Origin: Solibacillus sp. R5-41
GTDB lineage: Bacteria > Bacillota > Bacilli > Bacillales_A > Planococcaceae
Length of the DNA: 64,000 bases
Direction: 5' to 3'
Assembly: GCF_002736105.1 (NCBI RefSeq)
Contig: NZ_CP024123.1
Location: forward strand, 240,001 to 304,000
The translations under genes were made by a program, and so were the position numbers. Positions 61,987-64,000 of this stretch are shown in pieces (position 1 is the stretch's first letter; each line of letters starts with the position of its first letter). The notes beneath the pieces were generated by a model, which saw only the letters and a program-made list of their open reading frames with translations, had not been told where the DNA came from and did not search any database.

Positions 61987-62686
61987 CATTTTATTACTAG
62001 AAAATGTAGAAACGTATATTTCACAATATCATATTTTACAGGGGATTTCATTTGAAGCAAAGAAGGGGGAAGTGTCTGTATTGTTAGGACGAAATGGTGC
62101 TGGAAAGACGACGACATTACGTACGATTATGGGGCTAACACCTGCTGCGAAAGGTTCGGTTATTTTTGATAATCAAACGATTACAAAACGAGCACCGTAT
62201 GATATTGCGAATAGTGGTATTGGCTACGTGCCGGAAGATCAAGGGATTTTTGCTCATTTAACGGTAGAAGAAAATATGCGTGTTGCGATTCGAAAAGAAA
62301 CGGAATCCGTGATGGAAAAGCAAGCGTACATTTTAGAGCTATTCCCCGATTTGAAAAGGTTTTGGAAGAAAAACGGTGGGAATTTATCCGGTGGGCAAAA
62401 ACAAATGTTGGCTATGGCGAGAGCGTTTGTGAACGATAGTAAGCTGTTATTAATTGATGAACCATCAAAGGGACTTGCACCAATTGTCGTGGAGAAGGTA
62501 ATGGAAGCGATAACAGAAATGAAAAAGCATACGTCGATTTTATTAGTTGAACAAAACTTTATGATGGCCAGTAAAATCGGCGATACGTATACATTGATTG
62601 ATGACGGGCGTACAGTCCAATCGGGTGCAATGCAATCACTTATTGAAGATGAAGTGCTAAAGCGTAAATATTTAGGAATTGGCTAA
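61979..62686 (+). CDS. ABC transporter ATPase, LivF type
   Basis: A 235-residue ATPase paired with LivG. Walker A 'GRNGAGKTT', 'GIGYVPEDQGIFAHLTVEEN', signature 'LSGGQKQMLAMARAF' and Walker B 'KLLLIDEPSKGLAP' are intact. ATG 61979 overlaps the livG end and uses GGGAGGG inside it. The open frame upstream to 61940 is only overlap with livG. Confidence 0.92.
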   Translation: MSNILLLENVETYISQYHILQGISFEAKKGEVSVLLGRNGAGKTTTLRTIMGLTPAAKGSVIFDNQTITKRAPYDIANSGIGYVPEDQGIFAHLTVEENMRVAIRKETESVMEKQAYILELFPDLKRFWKKNGGNLSGGQKQMLAMARAFVNDSKLLLIDEPSKGLAPIVVEKVMEAITEMKKHTSILLVEQNFMMASKIGDTYTLIDDGRTVQSGAMQSLIEDEVLKRKYLGIG

Positions 62687-62700
62687 AGGAGGGAACAGTC

Positions 62701-63564
62701 ATGGAATTAATCGTAAGTCTAACGATCAATGGATTAGCAACGGGTATGCTTATCTTTTTATTAGCTGCAGGATTGACGCTCATTTTTGGCTTAATGGATG
62801 TATTAAACTTTGCGCATGGTGGGCTTTTCGTGTGGGGTGCATATACGGGTGTTTTCTCTTATGCATGGAGCAATAGCTTTTTAATTGGCATTATTGCGGC
62901 CATTTTAACAGGTATTACTCTTGGATTTGTTACGGAAAGACTAATCATTACCCCGGTATATGGAAATCATGTGCAGCAAATTTTAATTACACTTGGCTTT
63001 ATGTTGGTGTTGCAGGAAATGATTAAAGTTGTATTCGGTCCAAATGGTGTTCCAGTAAAAGTGCCTACTTATTTAGCTGGGAGTTGGGAAATCGGCAATT
63101 TAACGATTATTAAATACCGTATTTTTATTATTGTCGTTGGTCTCATATTATTTTCAATTTTACAGTTCATTTTAAAACGAACAAAAGTGGGGTTAATTGT
63201 TCGTGCGGGTGTGATGAATAAGGAAATGACACAAGCGCTAGGTATAAATATAAAGCGTGTATTTTTAATCGTCTTTATGTGTGGTGCCGCACTGGCAGCA
63301 TTAGGCGGTATGCTAATGGCGCCATACTCAGGTGTCGTGTATGCCGAAATGGGGATGGAATACGCAATTTTAGGTTTTATTGTTGTTGTAATTGGCGGAA
63401 TGGGCAGTTTCCAAGGATCTTTAATGGCGGCCATTCTTGTAGGGCTTGCGGGCAGCTTTATGGCGTACTATGTACCATTTCTATCAATGGCAGTGAATAT
63501 GATTCTGATGGTTATTGTCTTAATTTTCCGTCCGCAAGGCTTATTCACGTTGGCAAAGGGGTGA
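62701..63564 (+). CDS. ABC permease, LivH type
   Basis: A 287-residue permease with about eight transmembrane helices. 'LIFGLMDVLNFAHGGLFVWG' (about 29-48) is the LivH signature, and 'GFIVVVIGGMGSFQGSLMAA' (about 222-241) lies in the cytoplasmic loop that touches the ATPases. AAAGGAGGG precedes the ATG, 14 bases after livF. It forms the channel together with the next gene. Confidence 0.92.
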   Translation: MELIVSLTINGLATGMLIFLLAAGLTLIFGLMDVLNFAHGGLFVWGAYTGVFSYAWSNSFLIGIIAAILTGITLGFVTERLIITPVYGNHVQQILITLGFMLVLQEMIKVVFGPNGVPVKVPTYLAGSWEIGNLTIIKYRIFIIVVGLILFSILQFILKRTKVGLIVRAGVMNKEMTQALGINIKRVFLIVFMCGAALAALGGMLMAPYSGVVYAEMGMEYAILGFIVVVIGGMGSFQGSLMAAILVGLAGSFMAYYVPFLSMAVNMILMVIVLIFRPQGLFTLAKG

Positions 63565-63569
63565 AATGA

Positions 63570-64000
63570 ATGTTGAAACAACCAACATTATTATCAAGAA
63601 CAAATGCGGTTTATTCAGTGCTATTACTTGCCATGATTGCTTTTCCGCTCGTCATGGATTCACGTACATTAACGATTTTATTAACACAATTTTGTATTTT
63701 TGCGATTTTAGCAATGAGCTATGATATTTTACTAGGCTATACGGGAATTATTTCATTCGGGCATGCGATGTTTTTCGGAATTGGCGCCTACATGACAGCA
63801 ATTATGTTGAGCCGCTTTGAGCCGACAGTTGGTATCTTTTTAGCTTCTATCGTAGCAGGGATTTTCATCTCTGTTTTAATAAGTATCATAAGTGGCGCCC
63901 TAACATTACGCTTAAAAAATCACTTCTATGCGATGTTTACAATGGCGATTTCAGGCTTATTTTTAGTCGTCGCAGAAAAATGGCGTACCGTGACAAAAGG
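63570..64000 (+). CDS. ABC permease, LivM type (partial)
   Basis: ATG 63570, five bases after the livH stop and behind AAGGGGTGA, opens a frame that stays open to the window end (143 codons). The product is hydrophobic, with 'DILLGYTGIISFGHAMFFGI' (about 52-71), the LivM/LivH-type motif. An overlapping ATG at 63566 is out of this frame and not coding. The C-terminal half lies outside the window. Confidence 0.9.
   Translation, partial: MLKQPTLLSRTNAVYSVLLLAMIAFPLVMDSRTLTILLTQFCIFAILAMSYDILLGYTGIISFGHAMFFGIGAYMTAIMLSRFEPTVGIFLASIVAGIFISVLISIISGALTLRLKNHFYAMFTMAISGLFLVVAEKWRTVTK

Overview
The window looks like chromosomal DNA of a low-GC, Gram-positive, spore-former-type Bacillota, most likely a Planococcaceae/Caryophanaceae member near Solibacillus or Lysinibacillus. 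That rests on two secreted proteins with S-layer-homology (SLH) domains, strong AGGAGG ribosome binding sites, Bacillus-type control elements (guanine and lysine riboswitches, and PerR-, TnrA-, Fur- and NsrR-like boxes), a YpsA protein and a bacterial NO synthase. The genus is inference. I saw no rRNA, tRNA or CRISPR array.

Layout. 1-7 kb: a frameshifted DUF4279 gene, an SLH protein, a VmlR-type ABC-F antibiotic-resistance gene behind a complete-looking attenuator, a large SLH/helical-repeat protein and an AEC transporter. 7-11 kb: catalase (katA) behind a PerR-like box, and an SLC13/TrkA-C permease. 11-18.6 kb: a response regulator-AraC protein divergent from a YjiH transporter-hutU-hutI-hutG histidine-degradation operon; hutH is absent here. 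18.6-26 kb: RtcB, an orphan AgrC-like kinase with gene debris behind it, an ECF sigma/anti-sigma pair, NO synthase with an NsrR-like operator, and a membrane-anchored Mrr-type nuclease. 26-33 kb: a CynX-type MFS, lysP under a lysine riboswitch, and xpt-pbuX under a guanine riboswitch.

32.4-35.7 kb holds a minimal integrative element of about 3.3 kb, inserted inside pbuX. It supplies its own 3' end for pbuX and leaves the displaced 3' end (97% identical) on its far side. It carries a tyrosine recombinase, a DUF4352 surface protein, and an ORF-poor, strongly foldable stretch that may be a large structured RNA.

36-46.6 kb: glnK-amtB with a TnrA-type box, fumC next to a probable Fur-controlled small RNA of FsrA type, ypsA, rocD, a MerR/multidrug MFS pair with a classical 19-bp-spacer MerR promoter, and a YbfB-type MFS. 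46.6-49.6 kb: a striking membrane protein with a (LDEQR-R/Q)n helix and 13 Cys-rich repeats, preceded by an 18-codon ORF and the ruins of a SpoVK/CbbX-like AAA+ gene. 49.8-56.4 kb: an OFA transporter, a flavin reductase-dipeptide epimerase-GNAT operon, a 35-residue acidic protein and a lipoprotein. 56.6-64 kb: a MalT/SARP-like giant regulator followed by a five-gene branched-chain amino acid-type ABC operon (liv), whose last gene runs off the window.

The best candidates for undescribed biology are the pbuX-resident element with its structured non-coding core (32402-35664) and the Cys-repeat membrane protein locus (46.9-48.9 kb). The Fur-sRNA, the VmlR attenuator and the NO synthase operator are clear regulatory units that can be tested directly.
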